The translations under genes were made by a program, and so were the position numbers. Below the pieces are notes generated by a model. The model was given only the letters and a program-made list of their open reading frames with translations. It made no database searches and was not told the DNA's origin. Below, in pieces: positions 11,901 through 24,495 of a stretch of DNA of 64,000 nucleotides (position 1 is the stretch's first letter; each line of letters starts with the position of its first letter). Source of the DNA: Anthonomus grandis grandis (taxonomy: Eukaryota; Arthropoda; Insecta; Coleoptera; Curculionidae); the NCBI RefSeq assembly GCF_022605725.1, contig NC_065554.1:16883100-16947099 (forward strand). The letters run 5' to 3'.

Positions 11901-14900
11901 TGAGCAACAGGAGATTCATGGTGTATCGCGACAAGAATACGAAAAACACATTAGAAAAGAAGGCATGTCGAAACAAGAACATTGATAGAGAACATAAAGA
12001 AAAGGCAGTATTGTGTTTTGATCTTCAAAATGCCCTTACATAGTTTCTTTGGCAAGCAGATGATTGCAAAGTATAATTGTCAAATATTAGATTCCTGGTC
12101 ACTCTTGTGTTCAGTAAGTTGATTCTACACATAGTGCAATGGCAAGGGTACTAAGCAAAGTGGAATATTACTCTCACTTATCAGAATTGTTTTAAAAGTT
12201 AATCGTCACAGGCACTACAAAATAATCCAAGTGAAAGCCACCAACTAAACTCCAAAACGTGTCCTTCAAACTACAATATGAGAAAGTACCTTTTCCAAAT
12301 AGGCTGTTACAATTTTCAAAATCAATGCCACATGTTGTATACTATAACCTAACATATTCAAGTAATATATTAAGTGAGTGTAAAATAAATTACGAATGTA
12401 CCATGAAAAGTATCTTGTTCATCGAAGTGATACCCAGCAATGTATCAACAGATCTTCCAATTCATAAAATAGAAGCATTAAAATTTACGTCAAAGTGGAG
12501 GCCACTGACTAGCAAAAACTAAAAAATTGTTTTTTGTTTAATTTTATTATGTTTTTGGCACTACTAAAATGTGTACTAGATCTTAAGTTCTATGTATTCC
12601 TTCATCAAATTTTTTCTTGATAATAAACTTCTAGGTCCCATAAAATACACTCATTGTTCTGTGTTTACCTTTAAACAAATAAAAGTTTAGATTACAAAGT
12701 TCTATGTTTCTTTGCTCTATCTGCCACTGAAGTATGTATCAACGCGATTTTAAGAAAGAAGAGCTTTATTTGTTAGTTAAATTCTATCCAATAATTATTT
12801 TTATATTTAAATACTTTTAAATTAAACATACAATAATCCAACCTTTAAAATCAATTTTCTCAAAAACCATATTTTATAACATAGGACCCTATAACTATTG
12901 ACCCTATAGGAGCCAGTGAAATATATATTATCTAATATTACCTGAATATTAATAACCGAAAAATATCAATTTATGCTTAAAAAAACATATCTAAGAATTT
13001 CAACCACAGGAATATCATGTTGATTTAATTAAAAATAATATAACATAATCTTATTATGTTGGTTATACAATAAATTTTATATATACAGCCGAACGTACCC
13101 TGCCGCTATCAATGCGCTCTATGTATGGTAGACTATGCCAGTAAATCGGAACTTAAGGAACATATGAAATCCCACTTGATTTATGATAGCTCAGGTTAGA
13201 AATCCCTTGAAATAAAAATTTTAAATACATATAAGGTTATTTTAAGGTTTGGTAAGCAAATCGATTATAACGATGTCCTTACACCCGTGTAATATTTGCG
13301 ATATCAAATTTCCCACTTATAAAGAGATGCAATTACATGAGAAGATGCATTTACAACAAGAAGTGAGAGTATTTTCATGTAAAATTTATTTAAACATGTA
13401 ATTACTAAAATGAATTATTTGTTTTTCTAGCTTGAACTTACATACAGTACAGGTGGCAAACAAAACAATGAAAAACAAACAATTCGTGAAACATTTAATT
13501 GCGACATTTGTAATAAAGTATATGATAAAAATTATGAAGAAATTCACATGAAATCACATCTTGACGGGATCGACAATCTTTGCTTGATTTGTAATAAAAG
13601 GTTCGAGCCAAGGGAAAACTTGGAAATGCATGTAAAAGGTAAACTTTTAAAATGTACTGTATTTTTTATTTTATTTTTCAGTATACTTTTTCAGCTCATT
13701 CCAAATCTTCAAAATTATTATGTTCCTATTGTAAAAAGACTTTTCCTAGATATGAGCTATTAAAACAACACGTGGAAACTCAATGCCAGAAGCGAGATTT
13801 TGAATGTTCATTTTGTGGCAGGAGATTTGCTAAACCCACCGATAAGGTGAGTTTTTTTAAGGAAAAGTTTTCCATATTATATATTTTTCAGTTAGAAGGT
13901 TGGTGAGTAGTGGGTTAGGCCTATGCATATATACTTTAACTCTTTTATATCTCAAATACATAATTGATACAGTGATTATATCTTAAACACAGTGATTTAT
14001 ATCTTAAAGTAACTTATTTCCAATAAAAAAATCAGAACTTTTAATTCCAGCTCCTGACTCTACTCTCCTTCTTCAATGTTCTTAAGGAATCGTATACACT
14101 CTGTTATAAGTTACTTAAACATTTTTTAATCTCTAGGCTATCCATGAACGAATCCACACCGGCGTAAAACCGCATGTATGCGAGGTTTGTGGAAAATCCT
14201 TTAGAATTAGTTACTGCTTGACATTACATATGCGGACACATACAGGAAACCGGCCATATGCTTGCACTTTTATGGCATGCAATAAACGGTAAATTTTACG
14301 AATTAGTTTTACCAAATTAAATCGGTTAACCTTTGATTATCAAATTTTTATTAGATATATTTAATAACCTTTAAATAAGTTGATTATTTTGTTAAGTTAT
14401 TTATAATAAAAATCAATTTAGAAAATACTATCTCATACGCTCAAATATTGAAAAGAAGTATTTAATGTAAGTTCAATATGTCTTAAATACAATAATTTAC
14501 TTGAGGTATAATAGATTTTTTTATATACCCAGGAGCTGAGGTTTAATCTATTGAGCTTGTTTCTTGTCAATATCGTACTTAATTTTATTATAAATATTGA
14601 TATTGGAAACTAACCTACTTATTTAATAAAACTACCTAATTTGAACCAATGTTTCGGTAGTTATATATACTACCGTTATCAAGGTAAAAAAAACTAAATT
14701 AAAAATATGAAAAAATATACTTATTTTTTACAATTTTTCGTCTACACTTTCTGTAAAGTTTGTTGTTAATTCGAGAATTGTTACAATACTTTTTTTATAA
14801 TTTGACGTTTGATTGATAGTTTGATAAACTGTTTTGAAAAATTACAAATAATTCAGGTTACTTCTCTTAAAATTAAAGGGGTATGATCTAATGTAATTTA

Positions 14901-17900
14901 ATGAAAGAAGATACATGAATAAAATATATTTCAAATTATCAATTAAGTTTCAGAATGCCCTGTTCTACCTCTCTCTTTAGCAAATGAATCCATGTATTAT
15001 AAAAATCAACCGAATAAGTAGCTAGGCATTTATTTACTTAACGTACTCTATTTACTTAACATTATAAATGCGCTTTCCTTTAATTTACGTAATTTTGAAA
15101 TTGGTTTCTTTGCTAAAATTGAGGAAGCAGTTTATTCTATGGTTATTGTCGAATGCATGTTATGTGATTTTGGATTTTCGAAAATCATTGTTTTTTATTA
15201 TTTATCTTCATTAATTCTTTTTGGTAATGGTCTACAGACTTCACCTATGTAGAATTGAAAGAATTAGTTTTTCTTAATAGATATCGTAGTGTCTTTTGCG
15301 ATTTATAAATAGTTCTTATTCATATATCTTCTAAATACGTGAATAAGTCTATTTTCATCTTCTTTTCAATATTTGAGCGTATGAGATATTATTTTCTAAA
15401 TTGATTTTTACTATAAGTGACGCAATACCTAACAAAATAAGTAACTCATTATGAATTCCTCACAACAATACAAATTTTAACCTTTAAGTAGTTTCAAAGA
15501 TCGCTAGTAAATTTGATAAGTAGGAGTTTTTTTGACTTATGCTTTCTGTTTTGCCGAATTTTATGGTGCCTCCACATTATAATTTTTTTAAAGATATTTG
15601 CTTTTAAATAAATAAATAAATAAATAAAAAGGACTTTATTTTTGACTCGGCGAATTTCAGCAATGCTGCTTTTAACCGAGTACGTAAATGATCAGTATAC
15701 ATAATAAATAATGTTTGGAATACAAAAATATAAAAGATTACCACTGTATCTAAATTCACAATCTTAATAAATATAAAGAAAAACAGAAAAAAATATATAG
15801 GTAAATCCAAAATAATGAAATCATAAAAAATTAAATCATGAATTTAACGAACTAAACCATAAATTATAACAAATAGCAACAATCCATGCATACAAAACAG
15901 TAATGGCAAGAAGTTCAATGTAATATCTAATTAAAAGACACAAGAAATAAGCAGTAAGATGGAAAAAATCATGTAAAAAAAGCATTGTTATTAATCTAAT
16001 AAAGTCTGTCTGTACTTTTTTTTAAAAGCTTGTCTTTGCAAACCTATCAAGCTGGATGGTATTTCATTTAAAAGTTTGCTGGCCTGGTAGCTAAAACAAC
16101 CTCTGAAAAGGCCTGTTTGGTATTTTGGTATTTCCAGTCGATTTCTGTACCATGTATTTAAGTTGTGTACAAAAGTTCTATATGATAGTTTGTCTATTAA
16201 ATACTGAGGTATTTGTGTTGTTATGAGATTATTTAGAAAGGAAGCAAAATGCAACTTTTGTCGTTTTTCGATATTAAGCCGCTGTAGTTCTTTTACTTTG
16301 TGACTTATGTGATCCCTGATTCTTAAATTGAAAATTAATCGTGCACAAGAATTCTGTATCTTTTGCAATTTAAACTTTGTCCCACAATCAATGAAAGGTC
16401 CGTAAACATAGTTGCCATAATTGGTATGAGAGAGCACCAGTGATTCACAAAGTATTTTTATAAGTGCAAAATTGATAAAATGTTTGCTTTTATAAAGATT
16501 TCTCAGCGCATAGTACGCTTTCTGGCATATTTTAGCAACATGCGATTTAAATCGCAAATTGCTATCTAGAATGACGCCCAAGTTTTTGTACTCAGTAACC
16601 ACCGGTACTCCCTCGTCCATCATTTTTACGTTTACGTTGGACAATACATAGCAGCACCACTGACTTCTTTGGATTCAATTTTAGACCATTTTTATTTGAA
16701 TAAGCATGAATTTGATCTAAGCATTGGTTAATTTGTCTTTCAGCTTCAACACAGCCTATTTTCTCCAAAGAAAGCTGAATCTGACTATCATCAGCAAATT
16801 GCTTTAATTTACACTTGTTGGTTATACACCAGTGCATGTCCATCGTATAGATTACAAAGAGCAGCGGGCCTAATATTGAACCTTGCGGCACACCTCTTAA
16901 AACAGGCAGCAACATTTGGACATATTTGCTGTACAGATTGAATAAAAAAGTTATTTATTTCATTTGGATCCTCTAGTTGCATGGGAATGTGATAATTGCT
17001 TTTATTTTTATTATAAACATTCATGTCATTAAGACCTTGCCAAATTTTTTTGCTATTATTTGTGGTGCTCAGAAAATTGAGATAAGCTTTTTTTTCATTG
17101 CGAACCGCCCATGTAAAGAGGTTTCTAGCTCTTTTGTAATCCTCCCAATCACCAACGTTTTTTGACTTTTTGTACTTTGACAAAAGGCTATTTCTATATT
17201 TTTTCATTGTTTGCAAAACCCCAGTAAACCAAGGAGATTTTGGTCTGGTTACCCTTATTTTACGTTTTGGCGCATGCTTATCAAAAAGTAACAAAATATT
17301 ATCTGTCAGCGTACTAATTTTGTCATTAAGATCAACTTGATCAAATATTTGTCCCCAGTTTAGGATAAATAAGTCGCTATTAAATTTTTCTAGATCAAAA
17401 TTCCTGTAGTCACGATACTCGAGAATTTTCGGAGGCAATACTGGCAAATTAATTGTAATATTACAGTATATTAATTGATGATCAGATGTTTCATGCATGT
17501 CGTGATGATAGACCTGACCATTCAGCAATTTCTCTTTTGAAATGATAATCACATCTATTAAAGAGGCCTTTTTTAATGAAAATCGAGTGGGATTGATAAC
17601 AATCTGTCTGAAATTAAAAGACTCAAGCAAATTGTTGAAAGATTCATTAATAGTCGCATATTCTAACAAGTTTATATTAATAGCGCCCAACAAAATCAAC
17701 TCATCACAAAGAGGTAAAATGTAACCAATAGAATTCTCCAAGAGATTATAGCATTTAAAGCGTTGAATTTTGGAGGACGATAAAAAATCCCTAATCCCAA
17801 TTTAATGGTATTTACCTTCATAATAAGCCATTGTTGCTCCAACTCCTCGTTCTTATCATAAGCATCAAATTCAGTTACACAAGCTTTTGAAGATAGATAT

Positions 17901-20900
17901 TTCCCAGATATTTGCTATGGAGCAACTTACTTTAACAGGCAGGATCAATAATATTGGATTTGTTTATTACACTTAAGGACAGCGTAATTGATTTGTTTAT
18001 CACAGGACAAATGTTCTTTACTGTTTTTAAGATTATATTTGAGCAATAATTAACATTTGAAACTGATGATTTAAAATTGGAATTCAGACATATTCCTAAT
18101 AGAGAATAAGAGGTAATAAGGAAATAAATTAAGTTTTAATTTTATCCAGTGTTATATACCATTCTCAAGTCTTATTCCGCAATTTTTTTTTCAAGTCATT
18201 CCTGAATAAAAAAATATATCATCAGTGAAACTGATGGTATTGTCCCTTCATTTGCCCTTCAAAAGACTAAATTTTAAGAAAAGCGGTCTCAAAACTGTCC
18301 AACATGATAAACCACCACTCTTTATTTCATCCAGTTTAAGGATTCTGTAATCCGTAGGTTTTGCCATAAGAATAGTGTGACCATTTAGAGAATTTATTGT
18401 AAATATTTAAAAAAAAAATAATTTTTCACCTTTGAAATCGAAATAATAAAATTTTAATTGAACATTTGAGAATTATTTATTAAAAAAAGTTTTTAAAATA
18501 CACTCAGACCATATATTGAAGAGGGCTAACTTTGGCAACATTTATGAATTATTAGATTTTCTTTAAGAAAGTTTTTATTGAATTATTTACTAGTATTTTT
18601 TTAGGTGGGAAAGTTCGGTAGGTTTTGTGGCGCCCTCTGTAAATACGACAAAATATACAGCAAAAGCCAAAAAAAATTTCTGATCAAAAAAACATTTACT
18701 CGCCAGATTGACTCCGGTATGTCCCTTATTTGATTTTTTATGATCGAGCTATGTGTTACCCTGTATATTAAAACATGGTGAAATAAAATATCTATTCATA
18801 CCTTTTTAATAATCGAGTCATTTTTAAACCCATCAAATATTTTAGGTTTAAATCTTTAAGTATGTTAACCAATCACCAAAAAACTCATTCAGATGTTAGG
18901 AATTACAAGTGTCCATACTGTCCCAAGGCGTTTAAAACTATTGTCCAATTAGCTGGACATAAAAACAGGTAATTCAAATATTTTACTTAGTGTTAACTTC
19001 GGAATGGTATAAATCTGAAGTTAAGTATAAAAAAAATTAAATAAACTTGAGGGAAAAAGTGTATAATTAGTCATTTGGATCGTAAATTTATATATTGTAT
19101 GATTTTGTATTTAAAATTGGCTTAATTAAAATTATTTAATTAAGTAAAGTAGTAATAACCCTTACGTACATCTTTATTTTAGTCATACAAAACCATTTTC
19201 TTGTAAGGAATGTAATCGGCCGTTTTCGTCTTTATACGCGGTAAGGGCGCATATGGAAACCCATAAACGGAATAATAATCTAAAATTCGAATGTTGGATT
19301 TGTGGAGCGAGTTATGCAAGATCTTTTGCCCTTAAGGATCATTTGAACGAGGCGCATCCACAAGAAACCAATACCGGTATGATTATTTCATTTAATTTAT
19401 TTTTATGGAATATGCCATTAACAATGGGATAAAACTTTGACAATGAATTCAACAGTTATATTCACTTTACATTTTTCATGTATTTAGGTTCTAGAAGCTA
19501 CAATTTAAATTAATTAGTACAAATTCTAGTTGACCAAAAAGTCGAGTTACATTTCATAAATTTGAAATTTGGCTCTCTGGCTTCGATTGAATATTAGTAC
19601 AGCGTTATCAGATTGCTCGCAATATTATGTTATAGCTATTAAGATATACATACGAATACGATTACTGTACGTCGTGCTGAATATCTTATATCAACATTTT
19701 TGATTTGTTGCTGGGTAGTAAAGAATTGTTAATTCATTAGATGTTATTTGGTGATATTCCATTTTACTTAATAATAATATCTTTTTCTATAGATCATTTT
19801 TAACTTAAGTGTAATTTGAAATTACTAAAGGTATAATTACCAAATCCATGACCCACATTCAATTATGGGACTTCAAAATTTATATGGTTGGTAAAGGTTT
19901 AAAGATCATCACTACAGTGTATAACAAAACCATGTATGTAATTGTGCAGGTTATACGTAGTGGAGAGATCTAACTCGATGACGAGAAATTGTTATAAGAC
20001 ATTTGTTCATGTTCAGTTTCAAGAAATTCATGATTCACCAATTAGAGAAACTATATAGAGCCCGCTGCTGAAGTAAGCTAGCAATATTGAGTGGTGTGTA
20101 TATTTTAACATCATCTGCATATAGAAGAAATAAGAAGTTGTTAATACATTTACTAACATTGTTCATAAAAAGCAGAAAAAGAAGTAGATCACAGTGGGAT
20201 CCTTGTAGAGCACCAGAGCTTAAATATAAAGTCTGAGAAAAAAATTTACCAGCTTGGTGGTGATTTTGTCAGAAGTTCTTGAATTATGATACTAGAGAAA
20301 CTAAAATACATTGCACTCAGCATTGCCAATAAAAAGATCAGATTGACCTTGTCAAATGCTTTGCAAAAATTAATATACATTCCATCTATCTGACAATTAT
20401 TTTTAAAAGCATAGAACAGGTTCACAGATTAGCCTACCAGGGCTAAAGTGGTAAAATTATACAGAAATTTTCGTCTTATTACAAATGTTTCCATTGTCCG
20501 GATTTATGGATAGGAACTAAATAACTCCTTTCAAAAAGTTATGCAAATTAACACTGTTAATTTGTATTGTAAATATTTTAAAGAACAGTTAAAAGTAACT
20601 ATATATACCCTTATAGAACTTAATTGGAATGCCATATGGTCTACTGAATGGCTTAGGTGGCAGGACGAGGAGACATTTATAAACTCCTTTAGATTATCAC
20701 TTAAATTTTGCAATTTGTCCATATAAGACCAAATGATTTTGGTTTATGGGAAATAACCTCAATATATTTTAAATACTTTCATTCTGCATGAAGAACAGTC
20801 ATTTTTATAACTTTCTCATGCATCTCATATTACTTTGCGATGAACGAGCAATATTTTTATCAATAAGTACTGATTGTTACAAGTATAATGTAGAAATTGT

Positions 20901-22021
20901 TGACTAATTTGGAGATCTAAAAGATCTCGATCCCTTCCACAGCTCATATAGACCCCTTAATTAAAGCATAAAACAGTACTAATCGAAATGTTTTTTGCTC
21001 TTCTTGATCATATGTTTGATTTATTTTTATCTATCTGTCTATAGTTTATAAAAAATGTTACTGTTACTTAATAGTTGCTTTAATTAACTCATTTTATGTA
21101 TCTCGGTGATCCCGTTGTATAAAATGTGTACATATATAAAAAAAAATCGAAAATCGCGCAGGAAGCTTATAACGGCGTTTTAACAGTCTTGATTGGCATT
21201 TACATTTTTTTTTGGTTGTATGGTGAGGTATAAACCCTTGTATATCCATTTTCCAAACTTATTTCAACAAATCTGTTTACTACTACATTTAATCTTAACT
21301 AAAAAAGAAATATATTATTTAATTGAAATAATAAGTGATTATTTTAATTGAAATAATAAGGGAAATTTTAAATGAAACTCTTATGATCGACCTATCGTTG
21401 GAACCTTTGGTGTGCTGGCACTGAAATCACAAAACAGTTTTACCACTAACTATAATTCTTTATTTTATTCGAGACACGTGTTTCCCTAACGATTTTTGTA
21501 CTTTCGGGTGAACAATATCTTTATTTAGGATTGTTTTTACAGTAGAAACTCAAGACCTTCAAGCCGTTATGCAGCTGGACGCGTCCACAGAAGAAATTCA
21601 AAATCCCGAAAATGTAGAGGAAGCGATGAATCAACGTGAGGAAATTCAGACAGTTCATATTGCTGAACAAACAAATGTCGAAGAACAGGGAGAATACGAA
21701 ATAGCTGGTAACATTTTGTTTTTTATTATTTCGCATTTAATATCTAAAAAAACTGAGAGGGAATTAATTCAGTCAATTATTTTTACATTTTTTTCGTTTT
21801 TTAATCCTTTATTGTTTCTTGAATCTTAGTTGTTAGGATACTTCTTGTCTGCTTAATAAATAAAGTTGAATATTAATTTGGATGTTGGTGTTTCAGAAGA
21901 TGAAGTTGGCATATGCAATGTGCAAGTTATAACTTCTGAAGATTCAGTGCTCTATGTTGACGAAACGCCGAAAACTAATGCAATGGTCGCCGTCGAAGCT
22001 GAAGTTAAAGCAGAACCATAA
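9000..22021 (+). CDS. Poly-C2H2 zinc-finger protein, complete, 14 coding exons
   Basis: Exons are 9000-9018, 9473-9603, 9671-9765, 9823-9893, 9950-10323, 13089-13194, 13247-13362, 13431-13638, 13695-13846, 14137-14288, 18846-18968, 19183-19376, 21543-21707 and 21897-22021. All have GT/AG borders and consistent phases, giving 2,031 nt and 676 residues. The start is MDQEQD in the second (or later) transcribed exon. The N-terminal third is acidic with three atypical CxxC fingers (such as CSNCKLQFPNITHFNKHIC). About eleven C2H2 fingers follow from exon 6 to exon 12, two joined by classical HTG linkers (HTGVKP, HTGNRP). The C-terminus is acidic and Gln/Glu-rich. Two fingers are completed only after splicing (HVK|AH across exons 8/9; TDK|AIHERIH across exons 9/10), which supports the model. 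It is probably a nuclear DNA-binding regulator; the target and orthologue are unknown. Three introns carry transposons. Confidence 0.88.
10841..12522 (+). pseudogene. Decayed transposase-like protein (DUF7869-type family)
   Basis: An apparent first exon (10841-10927) starts MNIESGEEDPFAGYDSD. A short second exon (11483-11495) extends the acidic stretch. The next block (about 11675-11905) reads HYCRADTSIEYW, then KLYDHYREEMAKKG and FKLDFQRPKKDRCDVCE. This is the CxxC-containing segment typical of insect transposon proteins that carry the DUF7869 domain. FDLQNAL near 12018 and a C-terminal piece (12259-12522) ending KFTSKWRPLTSKN follow. Stops and frameshifts separate the pieces. In this family the domain is thought to be a diverged DDE nuclease; that assignment is from memory of the family and not shown here. 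Confidence 0.55.
10951..11435. mobile_element. Non-autonomous hAT-like element, 485 bp, nested
   Basis: It is flanked by a perfect 8-bp duplication GAGGTTAG (10943-10950 and 11436-11443). Its ends are TAGAGATGTACGG and, inverted, TAGTGATGCGC, fitting the short imperfect inverted repeats of hAT elements. Subterminal copies of GTATCTACTCRATACTT occur near both ends in inverted orientation. It has no coding capacity. It sits in what looks like an intron of the decayed transposase gene. Confidence 0.8.
14384..15456 (-). mobile_element. Penelope-like element remnant with GIY-YIG trace, flanked by inverted repeats
   Basis: This lies in intron 10 of the zinc-finger gene. Two arms in opposite orientation (14384-14458 and 15359-15440) share CTCATACGCTCAAATATTG and about 50 further near-identical bases. 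On the minus strand between them, about 15196-15260, the frame reads QFYIGEVCRPLPKRINEDK. This resembles the YIG part of the Penelope GIY-YIG endonuclease. Further downstream on that strand (14650-14684) is a 7-bp stem (CGGTAGT/ACTACCG) followed by AAAC, a typical Penelope terminal motif. The reverse transcriptase is missing. Stops interrupt the endonuclease, so it is dead. Confidence 0.55.
15605..17935 (-). mobile_element. Jockey-type LINE, 3' part with internal deletion of the RT core
   Basis: This is an ORF2 remnant inside intron 10 of the zinc-finger gene. Reading the minus strand, it starts in the endonuclease (near 17935, with LGIFYRPPKFNA). The long frame 17741-16920 covers the endonuclease end (SLIDVIII, ETSDHQLIY) and the linker (SPWFTGVLQTMKKYR). 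The sequence then jumps to GVPQGSILGPLLF and the catalytic FADDSQIQ, so the RT fingers and the first palm motif are deleted at about 16918. A frameshift near 16630 separates the thumb/C-terminal block (16644-15991, with YKNLGVILDSNLRFKSHV). The 3' end is a TTTA-repeat tail (15605-15630). It is not functional. Confidence 0.85.
17936..18845. other. Remainder of intron 10 of the zinc-finger gene
   Basis: No coding sequence is visible. The stretch TTACCCTGTATA near 18755 resembles the ends of common insect short repeats, but I found no partner end or target duplication. Confidence 0.3.
20000..20470 (-). mobile_element. LINE reverse-transcriptase fragment in intron 12 of the zinc-finger gene
   Basis: On the minus strand the frame reads LCSTRIPL-like sequence, then GSHCDLLLFLLFMNNV and, after a gap, LYADDVKIYTPLNIASLL. 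These are the palm motifs of a Jockey-type RT, with the catalytic YADD near 20120. Both sides are degenerate and the fragment has stops. No ends or target duplication were recognised. The rest of this intron (19377-21542) shows nothing else I can name. Confidence 0.65.
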
Positions 22022-23170
22022 GAGATATTGTTATATGTATATTATTCTTTATTAATTATTTGCCATATTTTTTAAAAATAATTGTGAGTTAATATATATT
22101 CCCACTTAGCACAAACACTACATGCATATGCCCCGAATATATTATTTGGTATATGATAGAGGATATCCAAGGTCACCATAAAACATACACCAGCAATATC
22201 TTTTTATCTTCCATAATATATCCTCGGCATATTTAATTATTTATATACATATTTTAGGTGGCAAATTTAAAAGTTTTAATGTGGTTATCTTGCGAAATAT
22301 AATTTTATAACTAACCATTTACGTGTTTCCTTTATTTTTTAAATGTTTAATAAATTCGCCTTAAGATTCTTTGCGTTAAAGGTAGTAGACATGCAGAGTA
22401 AAAAAAAGTTTGTTGAAAAAAGATTTTGCAATGTCAGACATATCTCCAACCTGTCTGAAGAATATCAGAAAAAAATTTTACTGCTGATTTGACAAAAAAA
22501 CTTATTGTAGTTGTATTAAGCTTACAATTTTTCTTAAATAATTTATATTTTTGGGTATTTAAACTCTTCAGTAAATAGTCCCTTAGTGAGCTTTATATTA
22601 GACTATTAAAAACTAAGAGCAATGAATATTTAAATATAAAAAAAACTTATGAAAAATTGTTAAGTTACACTTTTTTATATTCTATACATTTTATTTTGTC
22701 TGTACTTGGCATTCGAGAATATTCCTATTTCTATAAAAGAAAACAAACGTTAATATAGGACATTAATTAAATCAGAAGATACAGTATACAAATGAATAGT
22801 AAAAGCAGTAAATCATATAAATCCTTGCCCAGTAAAATATATTATGATAAAGTCGTCATGAAGGCACACAAGATTCACTCATCATAGTACATATATTTTT
22901 CTGTTAAAGAGCTCTGATGCTATTGTATCTTTATAAATAATGATTTTTAAAATGGTATCCTAACTGCAAAATAAAATATATAAATTCCATTAAATATAGT
23001 CCGTCCATAAACGAAATGTTCAAAATTAAATATATTATATACTTTTAATTTTTTATTTATTTTAAAACTTGCTGCGGGAATATCTGACACATGGAAATTG
23101 AATATTTTCTGCATATCTGCTAAATATATACCTTTTCAAATACGGTATTTGGCACATTTGTAGGATATTC
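22022..23170 (+). other. 3' UTR of the zinc-finger gene and intergenic DNA
   Basis: The stop codon at 22019-22021 is followed by AT-rich sequence. An AATAAA at 22349-22354 is the best polyadenylation signal for the plus-strand gene. Beyond it I see no gene. Confidence 0.4.
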
Positions 23171-23178
23171 CAGGCACA

Positions 23179-23445
23179 TTGCAATGTATTTCCAGTTTTA
23201 GGAAACTATGGGACTTGATACTAGATTTGGTGGCATTAGACGAAACTCATAAAGAGAAAAACCGAAAATTCATTAAAATAAATTCTTTTCCTGATATATC
23301 CGAAAATAGTGACATAATTATGTACAAAAACCACGCAAATTCTCTGAATAAGAGGCAAAGAGAGCCTGATAGTAAAGAGAAAAGTTGTATATTGTTTGAT
23401 GAGATTTCTGAAAATAATAATGTTATGGTAACAGTATTTTTTTAA
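23179..23445 (+). other. Unrecognised 88-codon frame beside a LINE remnant
   Basis: The frame is Lys/Glu/Asn-rich and hydrophilic (LVALDETHKEKNRKFIKINS). It lies just upstream of an ORF2 fragment on the same strand, so it may be part of a LINE ORF1. No zinc knuckle or other motif is visible. It could also be chance. Confidence 0.2.
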
Positions 23446-23479
23446 AACGAAGCCTCCATTACAGCAGGCTGCAAGTAAA

Positions 23480-24495
23480 ATAAAACCCTCTTTCTCAGAT
23501 TCTTCAAAAATTTCACTAATTTTACTAAATACGAAAAAATTAAAATACTTAATGAAACAATTTTAGCCCTTTTTGAAGTCCATGTGCCATTAAGGGAGGT
23601 TAAAGTCTCAAAAAAACCGGCTCCGTGGCTTAATAACGAGGTCGTAACGGCACAAAATAAACGAAACTTAGCTTTACAACAATTTAAACAAACCGCTCAA
23701 ATGAAAATCGCCTCTTATACAACCAATTTCGTAACAACCTAGTTAAAATAGTAAAAAAGGCTAAAAAACAATACAATCTGTGCTCAAAATAATTCATCTA
23801 AAACCTGGAAATCTCTATCCAACATTGGCGTTACGACTTCCAAGAGCTACAACTTGCCTTCTTATCTATCCAACCCTGATTCTATAAATAATTATTTTGG
23901 ATCATTTCTATAGAATGTTTCTACCAAAGGTACTGAAAAAATCAACTTTTACAAAAATAATACATGGAACGAAAACTTATCTTTTAATTTTACTCTTTCC
24001 ACTTACTAAATGTAAATAAATTTAACTATAAATTTAGGGAATATCTATTTCAAAACAACCGTAGGAGGGCATGCCATCATGTACATTGTACATACAGGCC
24101 TTTAGCCTTAGATTTTATATGAACAAACAAGATTCTTATTATTTTATAAAATTTATTGTTTAATCATATGTATTTGATTTTGAATGGGCTCCTGCATCTA
24201 TAACCTTATATATTCTTTGTATATATTCTTAATATTAAATTAAAATACGTATTACTTTATTGATCTCTCCCGGCAAGACTCTATAAACCTCATTATTGTT
24301 ATGTTTAACCTATAAATATTATATTATAGTTTTATGGAATAGAATCTTAATTTTATTATTGTTAGTTTATGTAATTAAAAAAAACCATATGCTTTTTGTT
24401 CTTTTTGTGATTAAGTTAGAGTAGCCTTTAGGGCTAGACTTCGCCATTACTCTAAAATCTTGTATTTATAATGTATATTTATTGAAATAAAAGTC

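Larger units (their letters stand above)
10466..12916 (+). mobile_element. Terminal-inverted-repeat DNA transposon with DUF7869-like protein
   Basis: This element lies in intron 5 of the zinc-finger gene. The ends share CTGGCTC (10466-10472, inverted at 12910-12916) and AGTTATAGGGT followed by YCTAT (left near 10475, right near 12898 inverted). Near both ends sits the repeated motif AAGTTCTATGT (10625-10635, 10686-10696, 12585-12595, 12697-12707, plus an inverted near-copy near 10585). GAAAT occurs just outside each end and might be the target duplication, but the exact ends are uncertain. The interior encodes a broken transposase-like protein and carries a younger hAT-like insertion. Confidence 0.6.

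Noticed and set aside
18600..18780. Possible MITE ending in TTACCCTGTATA
   Set aside because: Only one end recognised; no second inverted repeat or target duplication found.
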